DNA of 64,000 nt from Micromonospora sediminicola (GTDB taxonomy: Bacteria > Actinomycetota > Actinomycetes > Mycobacteriales > Micromonosporaceae), in NCBI RefSeq assembly GCF_900089585.1, contig NZ_FLRH01000003.1, positions 3,300,501 to 3,364,500 of the forward strand. Reading direction: 5' to 3'. A program made the position numbers and the translations under genes. A model generated the notes under the pieces. The model had not been told where the DNA came from, made no database searches, and saw only the letters and a list, made by a program, of their open reading frames with translations. Shown one piece after another: positions 37,947-47,534 of the stretch. The first letter of the stretch is position 1. Each line of letters opens with the position of its first letter.

Positions 37947-40271
37947 ATGACAGAGGTCCACACGGTGGTGGTCGGGCCGGCGCCGGCTCAGGCAGGCCCG
38001 GACCACGACCGGTCGGACGGGCACGCCGGCGAGGCCCGCGTCCGGGAGCTGCTCGCCCGGATGACGATCGAGGAGAAGATCGCCCAGCTCGTCGGCTTCT
38101 GGGAGAAGGAGGACGGTGAGGCGGTCGCACCCCTGCAGGGCGAGTTCGCCGACGCCGCCCGGTTGGAGGACTTCTCCCGCCACGGGCTCGGTCACCTCAC
38201 CCGGGTCTACGGCACCCGCCCGGTCGACGCCGCGTCCCGCGCGGCCTGGCTGTGGCGGTTCCAGCGCGACCTGGTGACCGGCACCCGCCTGGGCATCCCG
38301 GCGATCGTGCACGAGGAGTGCCTCACCGGGCTGTCGGCGTGGAAGGCCGCCACCTTCCCCACGCCGCTGGCCTGGGGCGCCGCGTTCGACCCGGACCTCG
38401 TCACCGAGATGGCCGCGGCGATCGGGTCCTCGATGCGGGCGCTCGGCATCCACCAGGGACTGGCGCCGGTGCTCGACGTGATCCGGGACCCGCGCTGGGG
38501 CCGGGTCGACGAGTGCATCGCCGAGGACCCCTACCTGGTCGGCACCATCGGCACGTCGTACGTGCGCGGCCTCCAGTCACAGGGGGTGCACGCCACGGTG
38601 AAGCACTTCGCCGGCTACTCCGCCTCCCGCGCCGGGCGCAACTTCGCCCCGGTGCACGCCGGCCCCCGGGAGCTGGCCGACGTGCTGCTCCCGCCGTTCG
38701 AGATGGCGATCCTCGACGGTGGCGTGCGCAGCGTCATGCACTCGTACGCGGAGATCGACGGCGTGCCCGCCGCCGCCGACCCGACGCTGCTGACCGGCGT
38801 GCTGCGGGACCGGTGGGGCTTCGACGGCACGGTGGTGGCCGACTACTACGGCGTCGCCTTCCTCCACCTGCTGCACCACGTCGCGGCCGACCACGCGGAC
38901 GCGGCCGTGCAGGCGCTGAGCGCGGGCCTCGACATCGAGCTACCCACCGGCGACGCCTACCTGACCCTGACCGGGACGGTGCGGGCCGGCACTGTGGACG
39001 AGGCGTTGGTCGACCGGGCGGTGCTGCGCGTCCTGCGGCAGAAGCAGGAACTCGGGCTGCTCGACGCCACGTTCGACGACGAGCCACCGGGCGCGGTCGA
39101 CCTCGACTCGCCCGAGCACCGGTCGATCGCCCGCCGGCTCGCCGAGGAGTCGGTCGTCCTGGTCGCCAACGAGGGCGTGCTCCCGCTGCCGGAGGGCCGG
39201 CGGGTGGCGGTGGTCGGCCCGAACGCCGACCGGCAGGGCGCGTTGTTCGGCTGCTACTCGTTCCTCAACCACGTGCTGGCCCTCCACCCGGGGGTGGAGA
39301 CCGGCTTCGAGGTGCCGACCGTGCTGGAGGCGGTGCGTGCCGAGTTCGGCGCCGACCGGGTCACCTTCGCGGCCGGCTGCGAGGTGGACTCGGCGGACCG
39401 GTCCGGGTTCGACGAGGCGGTCGCCGCCGCGTCCGCCGCCGACGTGGCGGTCCTGGTGGTCGGCGACCACGCCAGCCTGTTCGGCCGCGGCACCGTCGGT
39501 GAGGGCTGCGACCGCGACGACCTGGAGCTGCCTGGCGTGCAGCGGCAGCTCGTCGAGGCGGTGCTGGACACCGGCACGCCGGTGGTCCTCGTGCTGCTCA
39601 CCGGCCGGCCGTACGCGCTGGGCTGGGCGCTGTCCCGGTGCGCGGCTGTGGTGCAGGCGTTCTTCCCGGGTGAGGAGGGCGCCGGGGCGATCGCGGGTGT
39701 GCTCTCCGGGCGGGTCAACCCGTCCGGCCGGCTGCCGGTCACCCTGCCCGGCTCGGCCGGCGCGCAGCCGTACTCGTACCTGCACCCGGAGCTGGGGGAG
39801 GGCATGAACGGCACCAACCTGCCCGCGACGCCGGTGGCGCCGTTCGGCCATGGCCTGTCCTACACCACGTTCGCCCACACCGACCTCACCGTGCCCGCCA
39901 CCGTACCGACCGGCGGGGCGCTGCGCGTCACGGTGCGGGTGACCAACACCGGAGCGGTCGCCGGCGACGAGGTGGTCCAGCTCTACGGCCGCGACCTGGT
40001 GGCGTCGGTGACCCGGCCGGTGGCGCAGTTGCTCGGGTACCGGCGGGTGCGCCTGGAACCGGGCGAGGCGGTCACGGTCGAGCTGACGGTGCCCACCACC
40101 CGCCTGGCCTTCTCCGACCGCACGCTGACCCGGGTCGTGGAGCCCGGGGACGTGGAGGTGTGGGTCGGCACCAGCGTGCGGCGGGACGCGTGGGCGTCGA
40201 CCACGCTGGTCGGTGACACGGTCGCGGTGACCAACGCCGCGCCGCGCTGGACGACCACCGAGGTCGGCTGA
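37947..40271 (+). CDS. GH3 beta-xylosidase / beta-glucosidase (BxlA-like)
   Basis: The 774-residue protein lacks a signal peptide, so it acts in the cytoplasm on imported oligosaccharides. It has the GH3 TIM-barrel domain (IHQGLAPVLDVIRDPRWGRVDECIAED split near 170-200; ATVKHFAGYS near 213), the nucleophile Asp299 (VVADYYGV), the second alpha/beta domain (VAVVGPNADRQGALFG near 422) and a C-terminal fibronectin III-like domain from about 660 (VRVTNTGAVAGDEVVQLY). Length and position match BxlA of the Streptomyces bxl operon. The ATG follows AAAGG, 39 bp after the permease. Confidence 0.9.
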   Translation: MTEVHTVVVGPAPAQAGPDHDRSDGHAGEARVRELLARMTIEEKIAQLVGFWEKEDGEAVAPLQGEFADAARLEDFSRHGLGHLTRVYGTRPVDAASRAAWLWRFQRDLVTGTRLGIPAIVHEECLTGLSAWKAATFPTPLAWGAAFDPDLVTEMAAAIGSSMRALGIHQGLAPVLDVIRDPRWGRVDECIAEDPYLVGTIGTSYVRGLQSQGVHATVKHFAGYSASRAGRNFAPVHAGPRELADVLLPPFEMAILDGGVRSVMHSYAEIDGVPAAADPTLLTGVLRDRWGFDGTVVADYYGVAFLHLLHHVAADHADAAVQALSAGLDIELPTGDAYLTLTGTVRAGTVDEALVDRAVLRVLRQKQELGLLDATFDDEPPGAVDLDSPEHRSIARRLAEESVVLVANEGVLPLPEGRRVAVVGPNADRQGALFGCYSFLNHVLALHPGVETGFEVPTVLEAVRAEFGADRVTFAAGCEVDSADRSGFDEAVAAASAADVAVLVVGDHASLFGRGTVGEGCDRDDLELPGVQRQLVEAVLDTGTPVVLVLLTGRPYALGWALSRCAAVVQAFFPGEEGAGAIAGVLSGRVNPSGRLPVTLPGSAGAQPYSYLHPELGEGMNGTNLPATPVAPFGHGLSYTTFAHTDLTVPATVPTGGALRVTVRVTNTGAVAGDEVVQLYGRDLVASVTRPVAQLLGYRRVRLEPGEAVTVELTVPTTRLAFSDRTLTRVVEPGDVEVWVGTSVRRDAWASTTLVGDTVAVTNAAPRWTTTEVG

Positions 40272-40274
40272 GCG

Positions 40275-40296
40275 CCGCCCGCCGCGGGGCGGGCGG
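40275..40296 (+). terminator. Terminator after the GH3 gene
   Basis: A perfect 9-bp stem (CCGCCCGCC with GGCGGGCGG) and a GCGG loop begin four bases after the stop, closing the importer operon. Confidence 0.75.
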
Positions 40297-40494
40297 TGGT
40301 GTCCCACTCGCGGGGACGCCGCCGCCCGCCCCGCACCCTTGTAGGGGCTTTCACGGCATATCGGGTGTTATGTCGATTTCGGCTCAGTAGGCTCGGGGGT
40401 GTTGTCCAGCCCCGTGACCCACGGGTCCCGGCGCCGTCGCGCCCGGTCGGCTGGACCCCGGTCGCCGGCCCCCAACAGGGATGCGTGAGTCACG

Positions 40495-41964
40495 ATGATG
40501 GACGCGGACACCATGGTGCTGCCCCGGCTCGGGCCGGCGGAGGTCGGTGTCGAGGACCCGTGGGGCGAGGACCGGCCGCGCCGGGCCCCTGCCCGCGTCG
40601 CGCGCCGCCCGGCCCGGTGGCGGGTCGCCGCGTGGCTGCTGCCGGCGCTGCTGACCGGTGGGCTGGGTGCCGTCGGGCTGGACCGGCCGGGCCTGCGGGC
40701 CGAGGAGTTGGACACCTGGCGCGCGGCCACGTCCCCGTGGCGCGACCTCCGGTCGGCGCTGGCCGGGGACGAGGTCACGCTCGTGCCGTACCACCTGCTG
40801 ATCCGGGCCTGGGCGGCGCTGTTCGGCGCCGCTGATCCCACGCTGCGCGTACCGTCGCTGCTGGCCGTGACCGCGGCCGCGGCGCTCGTCGGCGCGCTCG
40901 CCGCGCGGATGTTCACCCCCGGCACGGGCGTGCTCGCCGGCCTTCTCTTCGCGGCGCTGCCGACCTCGACCCGGTACGCGCAGGAGGCCCAGCCGTACGC
41001 GCTGGCCGTGTGCGCGGCCGTGCTCGCCACCTGGCTGCTGCCGGCGGCCCTGGACCGGCCGGGCGTGCGCCGGCTCGCGCCGTACGCCGGGGCCGTGGTC
41101 CTGCTGGGCCTGTGCCAGCCGGCCGCGCTGCTGCTGCTCGCCGGCCACGGCTGGGTGGTGCTCGCCTTCCGCCGGGCGGCCGCCGCCCGCTGGTTGGCCA
41201 CAGTGGTCCTGGCGGCGGTGCCGGTGGCCGCGCTGCTCTGGGCCGGGGTCCGGGCCGGCGCGCGGTTCGCGCCCGGGGTCCGGGTCGACCCGGCGGCGCT
41301 GGTGGCGACACCCCGGGACCTGTTCGGGGTCGCCGCCGTCGGCGCGCTGCTGGCCGGTCTGGCCCTGTTCAGCCTTCCGTTGCGGTACGCCGCCGCGATC
41401 TGCACCGCGTGGGCGCTCGTGCCGGCGCTCGGGTTGCTGCTCGTGGCCCGGACCGTGCCGGTCTGGTCGCCGGCCGTTCTGCTGTTCACCCTGCCGGCCT
41501 GGGCGGTGCTCGGCGCGGCCGCGCTGTCGCGGATGCGCGCCGGCTGGGCGGTGGCCGGGCTGGCGGCGGTCGCCCTGGTCGGCGTGCCGGCCCAGGCCGC
41601 GGCGCGGGCGCCCGACGGCCACGGCCAGGATCCCCGCCGGGTCGCGGCGATCGTCGACGGTCTGGGTCAGCGCGGGGACGGCGTGCTCTACGCCGACCCG
41701 ACCGCGCGCACGGTGGTGGCGCGCTACGTCCCCGCCGACCGGCGACCGGCCGACGTGCTCGCCGACGCGGGTCCGCTCGCCTGTGCCGGTTGCCCCGACG
41801 GTCGCCGCCGGCTGTGGCTGATCCGGTCCGGGACCGCCGTGGCGCCGCCCGGCGACGGCCCGGCGGAGCGGGTGCTGCGGGCCGGGTACCGGCCGGCGCA
41901 GGTCTGGCGGCCGACCGGGTTCACGGTGGTGTTGTTCGTGGGTGGACGACCGGCATCTGCCTGA
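40495..41964 (+). CDS. GT39/ArnT-like membrane glycosyltransferase
   Basis: The 489-residue protein has about ten hydrophobic segments, an early RAEELDTWRAATSP loop in the place of the catalytic Asp/Glu of GT-C enzymes, and an extracytoplasmic C-terminal domain of about 120 residues with a CAGC pair. This resembles actinobacterial mannosyltransferase-like (PMT/GT39) proteins using polyprenyl-phosphate sugars. It precedes a cellulose-synthase-like gene, which suggests cell-envelope or exopolysaccharide work. ATG 40495 and 40498 are equally possible starts. Confidence 0.72.
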   Translation: MMDADTMVLPRLGPAEVGVEDPWGEDRPRRAPARVARRPARWRVAAWLLPALLTGGLGAVGLDRPGLRAEELDTWRAATSPWRDLRSALAGDEVTLVPYHLLIRAWAALFGAADPTLRVPSLLAVTAAAALVGALAARMFTPGTGVLAGLLFAALPTSTRYAQEAQPYALAVCAAVLATWLLPAALDRPGVRRLAPYAGAVVLLGLCQPAALLLLAGHGWVVLAFRRAAAARWLATVVLAAVPVAALLWAGVRAGARFAPGVRVDPAALVATPRDLFGVAAVGALLAGLALFSLPLRYAAAICTAWALVPALGLLLVARTVPVWSPAVLLFTLPAWAVLGAAALSRMRAGWAVAGLAAVALVGVPAQAAARAPDGHGQDPRRVAAIVDGLGQRGDGVLYADPTARTVVARYVPADRRPADVLADAGPLACAGCPDGRRRLWLIRSGTAVAPPGDGPAERVLRAGYRPAQVWRPTGFTVVLFVGGRPASA

Positions 41965-42043
41965 TTCCCGCCTTTTGTTGTTGATTGTCGGCTTAGCATC
42001 TGTCGGGGTTCCTGGCGAGCCCGATGCAGACCATGGGGGAAAC

Positions 42044-43930
42044 GTGGCCGTCGCCGCCGATACACGCCCGTCCCGGGCCGCGGGACCGGGAACTCCGGGT
42101 GACCGCCCGGCACCGGCCGTACCCCCCGGGCGACCGGGTCGGTCGGGGGGTACGGACCGCGGGCAGTTGAACGTGAAGGCCCGCCTGGCGTACGCCCGGT
42201 GCGGCGCCACCGCCGGGCCGCTGCGCCCGCCCCGCCGTCCGGACGCTCCGGTCGAACTGCGCCCCGCCGCCTCGGTCGCCGCCCGGTCGGTGCTGACCCT
42301 GCTCGTGCTGCTCAACAGCGCCACCGGCCTGCTCTTCGTCGGCTGGCTGCTGTTGCCGCAGCACGTGCCCGGCCCGGGTGTGGTCGGGCTCGGCGGCTGG
42401 CAGACGATCGCCGCGCGGCTCGCCTTCTGCGTGGTCGTCGGCGTCGAGCTGATCCGCCTCGCGCAGAACGTGGTGGTGTGGGTGTTCGCCTTCCACGCCA
42501 AGGACCCCGTGCCGGTCGACCCCCCGGTGGGCCTGCGGGTCGCGCTGCTCACCACGATCGTGCCCAGCAAGGAGCCGATCGACGTCGCGGAGCGGACCCT
42601 GCGCCGGCTCCGCGAGATCGTCTACTGCGGACGCGTCGACGTCTGGATCCTCGACGAGGGCGACGACCCCGAGGTGCGGGCGATGGCGGCGCGGCTGGGC
42701 GTCCACCACTTCAGCCGCAAGGGGCGGCCGGAGTACAACCAGCCGCGCGGCGAGTTCCGGGCCCGGACCAAGTCCGGCAACCACAACGCCTGGCGGGCCG
42801 AGCACGAGCACCGCTACGACGTGGTGGCCAACGTCGACCCGGACCACGTGCCGCTGCCGAACTTCCTGGAACGCACGCTCGGCTACTTCCGCGACCCGGA
42901 CGTCGCGTTCGTGGTGACCCCCCAGGTCTACGGCAACATGCACCAGAACTTCGTCGCCCACGGCGCCTCGGTGCAGCAGTACCTCTACAACGGCCTGATC
43001 GCCCGGGGCGGCAACGGACTGGACGCGCCGCTGCTCACCGGCACCGGCCACCTCTACCGCCCGGCGGCCTGGCGGACCATCGGCGGTTACCAGGACTCGA
43101 TCATCGAGGACCACCTCACCAGCATCCGGATCCACGCCGCGGTCAACCCGGCGACCGGACGGCGGTGGAAGGGCGTCTACACCCCGGACGTGGTGGCGCT
43201 GGGGGAGGGGCCCACCTCCTGGGCCGACTACTTCAACCAGCAGAAGCGCTGGGCGGCCGGCATCTGCGAGATCCTGTTCCGCCGCGACCTGCGCGCGCCG
43301 CGCGAGTTGCCGGCCCGCCGTCGCTGGCAGTACCGCCTGCTCCAGTTCTACTACCCGAGCGTCGCGGTCAGCCTGCTGCTGGGCAACGCCGCCACCGCGC
43401 TGTACCTGCTCACCGGCGTCGACGCGGGCCGGCTCGACCCGCAGGTCTGGGCGGCGCTGTGGAGCTCGACGCTCGGCAGCTGGTTCCTGCTCTGGCTCTG
43501 GCTGCGCCGCTTCAACATCGCTCCGCACGAGCGGGAGGAGGTGGGCATGGTGGGGATGGCACTCGCCCTGTTCGCCGGGCCGGTCTACGTGGCCGCCGCG
43601 GTGGGCGCGCTGCTGCGCCGCCGGCTCGGCTTCGTGGTGACCGCCAAGGGAGCGCTGCGGACGGTGGAGTCGCTGCGCACGTTCCGTCTCCACCTGTGCT
43701 GGGCGGCGGTCGCCGCCGGACTGCTCGGGGCCAGCTTCGCGCTGGACCACGACTACCCCCTGCTGCGGGTGTGGCCGGTGCTGACGCTGCTCACCGGGCT
43801 CGCGCCGCCGGCGATCGCCTGGGTGGAGAACGTGCGCGCCCGCCGCGACGAGCCCGATCCCGTACCGCGACCGGCCGGTGCGCCGGAACGGCCCGTCCCG
43901 GCGACGGTCGGCGGTGGTGCGTCGTGCTGA
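42044..43930 (+). CDS. Cellulose-synthase-like GT2 glycosyltransferase
   Basis: GTG 42044 follows GGGGGA, giving 628 residues; a longer reading from 41942 lacks a ribosome site. After two membrane segments (about 82-105 and 118-145) the GT2 domain carries the D, DxD, ED and QxxRW signatures: ILDEGDD near 200, ANVDPDHVP near 264, IIEDHL near 354 and QQKRWAAG near 398. Further membrane helices follow. It is a processive beta-glycan synthase of the BcsA/CslA kind. No PilZ domain is evident. The next gene overlaps it and encodes a GH26-like hydrolase. Confidence 0.87.
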   Translation: MAVAADTRPSRAAGPGTPGDRPAPAVPPGRPGRSGGTDRGQLNVKARLAYARCGATAGPLRPPRRPDAPVELRPAASVAARSVLTLLVLLNSATGLLFVGWLLLPQHVPGPGVVGLGGWQTIAARLAFCVVVGVELIRLAQNVVVWVFAFHAKDPVPVDPPVGLRVALLTTIVPSKEPIDVAERTLRRLREIVYCGRVDVWILDEGDDPEVRAMAARLGVHHFSRKGRPEYNQPRGEFRARTKSGNHNAWRAEHEHRYDVVANVDPDHVPLPNFLERTLGYFRDPDVAFVVTPQVYGNMHQNFVAHGASVQQYLYNGLIARGGNGLDAPLLTGTGHLYRPAAWRTIGGYQDSIIEDHLTSIRIHAAVNPATGRRWKGVYTPDVVALGEGPTSWADYFNQQKRWAAGICEILFRRDLRAPRELPARRRWQYRLLQFYYPSVAVSLLLGNAATALYLLTGVDAGRLDPQVWAALWSSTLGSWFLLWLWLRRFNIAPHEREEVGMVGMALALFAGPVYVAAAVGALLRRRLGFVVTAKGALRTVESLRTFRLHLCWAAVAAGLLGASFALDHDYPLLRVWPVLTLLTGLAPPAIAWVENVRARRDEPDPVPRPAGAPERPVPATVGGGASC

Positions 43931-45090
43931 GGCTGACCCTGCCCAGGGTGGGCCTGGCGCTGGCCGGCGCGCTGCTGCTGGCGTACGCCTTCGTGGTGGC
44001 GCCCGGCGCGTGGCGCGACCCCGGCCCGGACGTCCCGGCGCAACCGCGCGCGCTGGCCACGCCGGAGGCGGTGGCGACCGCCGACGCCCCGGCGGTGGCC
44101 GGGCCCAGCCCGGTCGCCGGCACGTTCCCCCCGGCCGGCCGCGCGTTCTTCGGGGTGATGACCGACAAGGGTCCGTACGACTTCACCGACGCCGACCGGT
44201 TCGCGGCGGCGGCGCGGCGGGCGCCGCAGGTCATGCTCTTCGGCGCCGGCTGGGCGTCCGCGACCTTCGACCGGAGCCTCTTCGACCGGATCGCCGACCG
44301 GGGCATGATGCCGATGCTGGGCTGGGAGCCCTGGAACCACACCGTCGACGAGGCCGCCCGGCGCACCGGGCTGACCGACCGCCAGATCGACCGGCTGCGG
44401 GCCACCCAGCCGGACTACCGGTTGACCCGCATCGTCCGCGGGGACTTCGACGACTACCTGCGGTCCTGGGCCGAGGGCGTACGGTCGCTCGGCTACCCGA
44501 TCGCCATCCGCTTCGCGCACGAGATGAACGGCGACTGGTATCCCTGGTGCGAACGCGCCAACGGCAACCGACCCGGCGACTACGTGCGGGCGTGGCGGCA
44601 CGTGCACGACATCTTCACCGCGGCCGGGGCGACCAACGTGGCCTGGGTGTGGAGCCCGAACGCCCGCTGGGACAAGACGACCGCCGGGCTGGCCGGGCTC
44701 TACCCCGGCGACGACTACGTCGACTGGGTCGGCGTCACCGGCTACTACGGCTCGGGCACCTTCAGCAAGACGTACTGGACCTTCGACCAGATCTTCGGGC
44801 CCACCCTCACCGAGATCCGGGCCCTCACCGACAAGCCGCTGGTCGTCACCGAGACCGGCGCCGCCGAGACGGCGACGGACAAGGCCCGGTGGATCCGGGA
44901 GACGTTCCGCTCGCTGCCCCGCTACCGGGACGTGATCGGGCTGATCTGGTTCGAGGTGGACAAGGAGAAGGACTGGCGTATCGCCGGCTCACCGACCGCG
45001 TCGACGGCGTTCGCCGAGTCGGTGGCCGGCGCGCGCTACGACTCGACCTGGACGCCGGCGATGCGACCCCGGACCGGACCGGGCGGCTGA
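43924..45090 (+). CDS. GH26-like glycoside hydrolase (beta-mannanase-type), membrane-anchored or secreted
   Basis: The 388-residue protein has an N-terminal signal anchor (about 7-25), a Pro/Ala-rich spacer and a GH26-type barrel with the acid/base Glu200 (RFAHEMNGDWYPW) and the nucleophile Glu310 (VVTETGA), plus YPGDDYVDWVGVTGYYG near 268. The GTG start overlaps the glycosyltransferase stop by 7 bp, so the two are coupled. In such pairs a hydrolase trims or releases the polymer made by the synthase. Its polymer could be mannan, glucomannan or mixed-linkage glucan. Confidence 0.85.
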   Translation: MLRLTLPRVGLALAGALLLAYAFVVAPGAWRDPGPDVPAQPRALATPEAVATADAPAVAGPSPVAGTFPPAGRAFFGVMTDKGPYDFTDADRFAAAARRAPQVMLFGAGWASATFDRSLFDRIADRGMMPMLGWEPWNHTVDEAARRTGLTDRQIDRLRATQPDYRLTRIVRGDFDDYLRSWAEGVRSLGYPIAIRFAHEMNGDWYPWCERANGNRPGDYVRAWRHVHDIFTAAGATNVAWVWSPNARWDKTTAGLAGLYPGDDYVDWVGVTGYYGSGTFSKTYWTFDQIFGPTLTEIRALTDKPLVVTETGAAETATDKARWIRETFRSLPRYRDVIGLIWFEVDKEKDWRIAGSPTASTAFAESVAGARYDSTWTPAMRPRTGPGG

Positions 45091-45106
45091 CCGCGCGCCG
45101 GGCGGC

Positions 45107-46417
45107 TCAGACCAGCGTGCGGACCGCCCGCAACGCCGCCTCCACGTCCTGCTCGTCGTTGGCGATCGTGGCGCCGAACCGGAGGTACGACGGCCGGTAG
45201 GGGGTGCTGCTGGCGATGACGCCGGCCGCGTACAGCCGGCCCACCGCCTCGCCCACCGGCACGTCCGGCACCTCGCAGCAGACCACGCCGGCGGAGAGGT
45301 CGGCCGCGCGCGGGGTGACCAGCCGTACGCCCCGGATGCCCGCCAGACCGTCCTTGAGCCGGTCGGCCAGCTCCCGCGTGCGGCCGGCGACCCGGGCCGG
45401 GCCGATCCGCTCGTGGAACGCGAACGCGTCGGCCAGCGCCCACCGGTGCTCGAAGCTGTGGTAGCCGCCCGGCGTGTGCGCCGGGCCGGGCGCTGGGGGT
45501 TCCCCGGCCGTGCCGCCGGCCAGCCAGCGGCCGATGCTGCGCCCGTCGAACGGGGGGATCACCGGCGTCATCCGGGCCCACGCCCGGGGCGTGGCCCAGA
45601 CCAGACCGGTGCCGCGCGGCCCGAGCAGCCACTTGTGGCAGCCGGAGACCAGCACGTCGCAGCCCAGTTGCTCCGGGGTGGCCCCGTCGGCGCCGAACCC
45701 GTGCACCCCGTCGAGGCAGAGCAACGCCTCCGGGCTGCGCTCGCGGACCACCTCGGCCAGCCGGCGGACCGGCAGCTTCACCCCGGTGCCGGAGTGCACC
45801 CAGGTCAGCGCCACCACCCGGGTGCGCGGGGTGAGCGCCGCGGCGAGGCCGGCGACCATCTCGTCCACCCCGGTGGTGGCCGGGTCCCGGTAGAGGCGGG
45901 CCCGGCGCACGGTGACGCCGTCGCGGTCGGCGCGCAGTCGCAGCGCCTCGTGCGTGGCGTAGAAGTCGTGCTCGGTGGTCAGCACCTCCTCGCCCGGCCG
46001 CAGGCGGATCGCGCTGTAGACCAGCCCGAGGCCCATGGTGGTGGAGTCGGTCAGCGCGATCTGGTCGGCACGGGTGTCGAGGTGCCGGGCGGCGGCGTCG
46101 CGCACCGCGGCGTCCAGCCGCTCCTCGTTGGCGCCCAGGTAACCCAAGGCGTCCCGATCCAACGCCGCGCGGTGGGTGGCCACGGCCTCACGTACCGGGG
46201 CCGGGTGCGGGGCGAACACGAAGGTGGCCAGGTGGGCCCGGGACCGGTCCAGCGCGAACTGGGCGCGGACGCTTTCCCACCGGGCCGGATCCAGGGCGGG
46301 CACGTCACCGGACGCCGGGGCCCGGGCGGCCGGGCGCTCCGGCTCGCAACCGGTGGCCAGGCCGGTCACGCCGGCCGCCGCGGTGGCGCCGAGCAGGCGC
46401 CGTCGGGTGAACCGCAT
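45107..46417 (-). CDS. Tat-signal class V aminotransferase-like PLP protein (exported)
   Basis: The 436-residue protein starts [16 protein letters not shown], a twin-arginine motif ending in a lipobox-like LATGC (cysteine near 24). The body is a fold-type I class V aminotransferase (IscS/isopenicillin-N-epimerase-like): [14 protein letters not shown] near 120, EHDFYATH near 150, [13 protein letters not shown] near 230 with the PLP Asp, and [17 protein letters not shown] near 253 with the Schiff-base lysine. PLP enzymes exported by Tat are uncommon, and the pathway is unknown. It converges on the GH26-like gene with 16 bp between. Confidence 0.82.
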   Translation of the reverse strand: MRFTRRRLLGATAAAGVTGLATGCEPERPAARAPASGDVPALDPARWESVRAQFALDRSRAHLATFVFAPHPAPVREAVATHRAALDRDALGYLGANEERLDAAVRDAAARHLDTRADQIALTDSTTMGLGLVYSAIRLRPGEEVLTTEHDFYATHEALRLRADRDGVTVRRARLYRDPATTGVDEMVAGLAAALTPRTRVVALTWVHSGTGVKLPVRRLAEVVRERSPEALLCLDGVHGFGADGATPEQLGCDVLVSGCHKWLLGPRGTGLVWATPRAWARMTPVIPPFDGRSIGRWLAGGTAGEPPAPGPAHTPGGYHSFEHRWALADAFAFHERIGPARVAGRTRELADRLKDGLAGIRGVRLVTPRAADLSAGVVCCEVPDVPVGEAVGRLYAAGVIASSTPYRPSYLRFGATIANDEQDVEAALRAVRTLV

Positions 46418-46553
46418 CTCCCCATCGTCCGCCGTGCATGTCACGACCGGGTCACCACCGGGATCGGGACCGGTGATTTCGCCGATGCGCGTGGCGAGCC
46501 GGGAGCCGATGCTGACGCATGTCGATGTATTTCCGGCGCAAGGAGTGACCGAC

Positions 46554-47441
46554 GTGCCCACCACCCGTTCCCGTACCCCCGTTCGTGTCCTGGCCCGACT
46601 CGCCGTGGCGGCCCTGCTCGCCACTGGCGGCGCCCTGGCCGTCCCGACCGCGGCGAGTGCCGCGAGCCCCTACGAGCGCGGCCCGGCGCCCACCAACGCC
46701 ATCCTGGAGGCCAGCCGCGGGCCGTTCGCCACCTCGTCGGTGAACGTCTCCTCGTTGAGCGTCACCGGCTTCGGCGGCGGCGTCATCTACTACCCGACCA
46801 GCACCGCCGAGGGCACCTTCGGCGCGGTGGCCATCTCGCCCGGCTACACCGCCACCTGGTCCAGCCTGAGCTGGCTCGGGCCGCGGATCGCCTCGCACGG
46901 CTTCGTGGTGATCGGCATCGAGACGAACACGCTGCTGGACCAGCCGGACAGCCGGGGTCGGCAGCTCCTGGCCGCGCTGGACTACCTGACCCAGCGCAGC
47001 TCGGTGCGGGGCCGGATCGACTCCTCCCGGCTCGCCGTGGCCGGGCACTCGATGGGCGGCGGCGGCAGCCTGGAGGCCGCCGCGTCCCGGCCGTCGTTGC
47101 AGGCCGCCGTCCCGCTCGCACCGTGGAACCTGGACAAGACCTGGTCCGAGGTGCGGGTGCCGACGCTGATCATCGGCGGCGAGACCGACAGCATCGCGCC
47201 GGTGGCCACCCACTCGATCCCGTTCTACACCAGCATCCCGTCGTCCTCGGAGAAGGCGTACCTGGAGTTGAACGGCGCCAACCACTTCTTCCCGCAGACC
47301 GTGAACACCCCGCTGGCGAAGCAGGCGGTGGCCTGGCTGAAGCGGTTCGTCGACGACGACACCCGCTACGAGCAGTTCCTCTGCCCGGGCCCGAGCGGGT
47401 CCGCGATCGAGGAGTACCGCAACACCTGCCCCAGCTCCTGA
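46554..47441 (+). CDS. Secreted PET-hydrolase-type cutinase (alpha/beta hydrolase)
   Basis: GTG 46554 lies 8 nt after AAGGAG and gives 295 residues; longer upstream starts lack ribosome sites. A signal peptide ends at about residue 36 ([12 protein letters not shown]). The mature enzyme closely resembles Thermobifida-type cutinases/PET hydrolases: oxyanion [17 protein letters not shown] with Ser166, GGETDSIAP with Asp212, GANHFFP with His244, LAPWNLDK wobble-Trp segment, and a C-terminal CPGP...NTCP disulfide. Removing 36 residues places the triad at 130/176/208, the numbering of TfCut2. It should hydrolyse cutin and other polyesters. A strong terminator follows. Confidence 0.9.
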   Translation: MPTTRSRTPVRVLARLAVAALLATGGALAVPTAASAASPYERGPAPTNAILEASRGPFATSSVNVSSLSVTGFGGGVIYYPTSTAEGTFGAVAISPGYTATWSSLSWLGPRIASHGFVVIGIETNTLLDQPDSRGRQLLAALDYLTQRSSVRGRIDSSRLAVAGHSMGGGGSLEAAASRPSLQAAVPLAPWNLDKTWSEVRVPTLIIGGETDSIAPVATHSIPFYTSIPSSSEKAYLELNGANHFFPQTVNTPLAKQAVAWLKRFVDDDTRYEQFLCPGPSGSAIEEYRNTCPSS

Positions 47442-47446
47442 ACCCG

Positions 47447-47490
47447 CACGCGGACGGGACGGTCGCCGCGTCGGCCGTCCCGTCCGCGTG
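47447..47490 (+). terminator. Terminator after the cutinase gene
   Basis: A perfect 16-bp stem (CACGCGGACGGGACGG with its complement) with a 12-nt loop starts 6 bp after the stop. Confidence 0.8.
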
Positions 47491-47534
47491 TCCGCCTCTT
47501 TTCCGACGGGTTACCCATAGGTGACACTGGATGC

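Noticed and set aside
42199..45090. 963-codon frame merging GT2 and GH26 regions
   Set aside because: Only its last 389 codons (the GH26-like gene from 43924) are real; the rest is a shifted reading of the glycosyltransferase gene.
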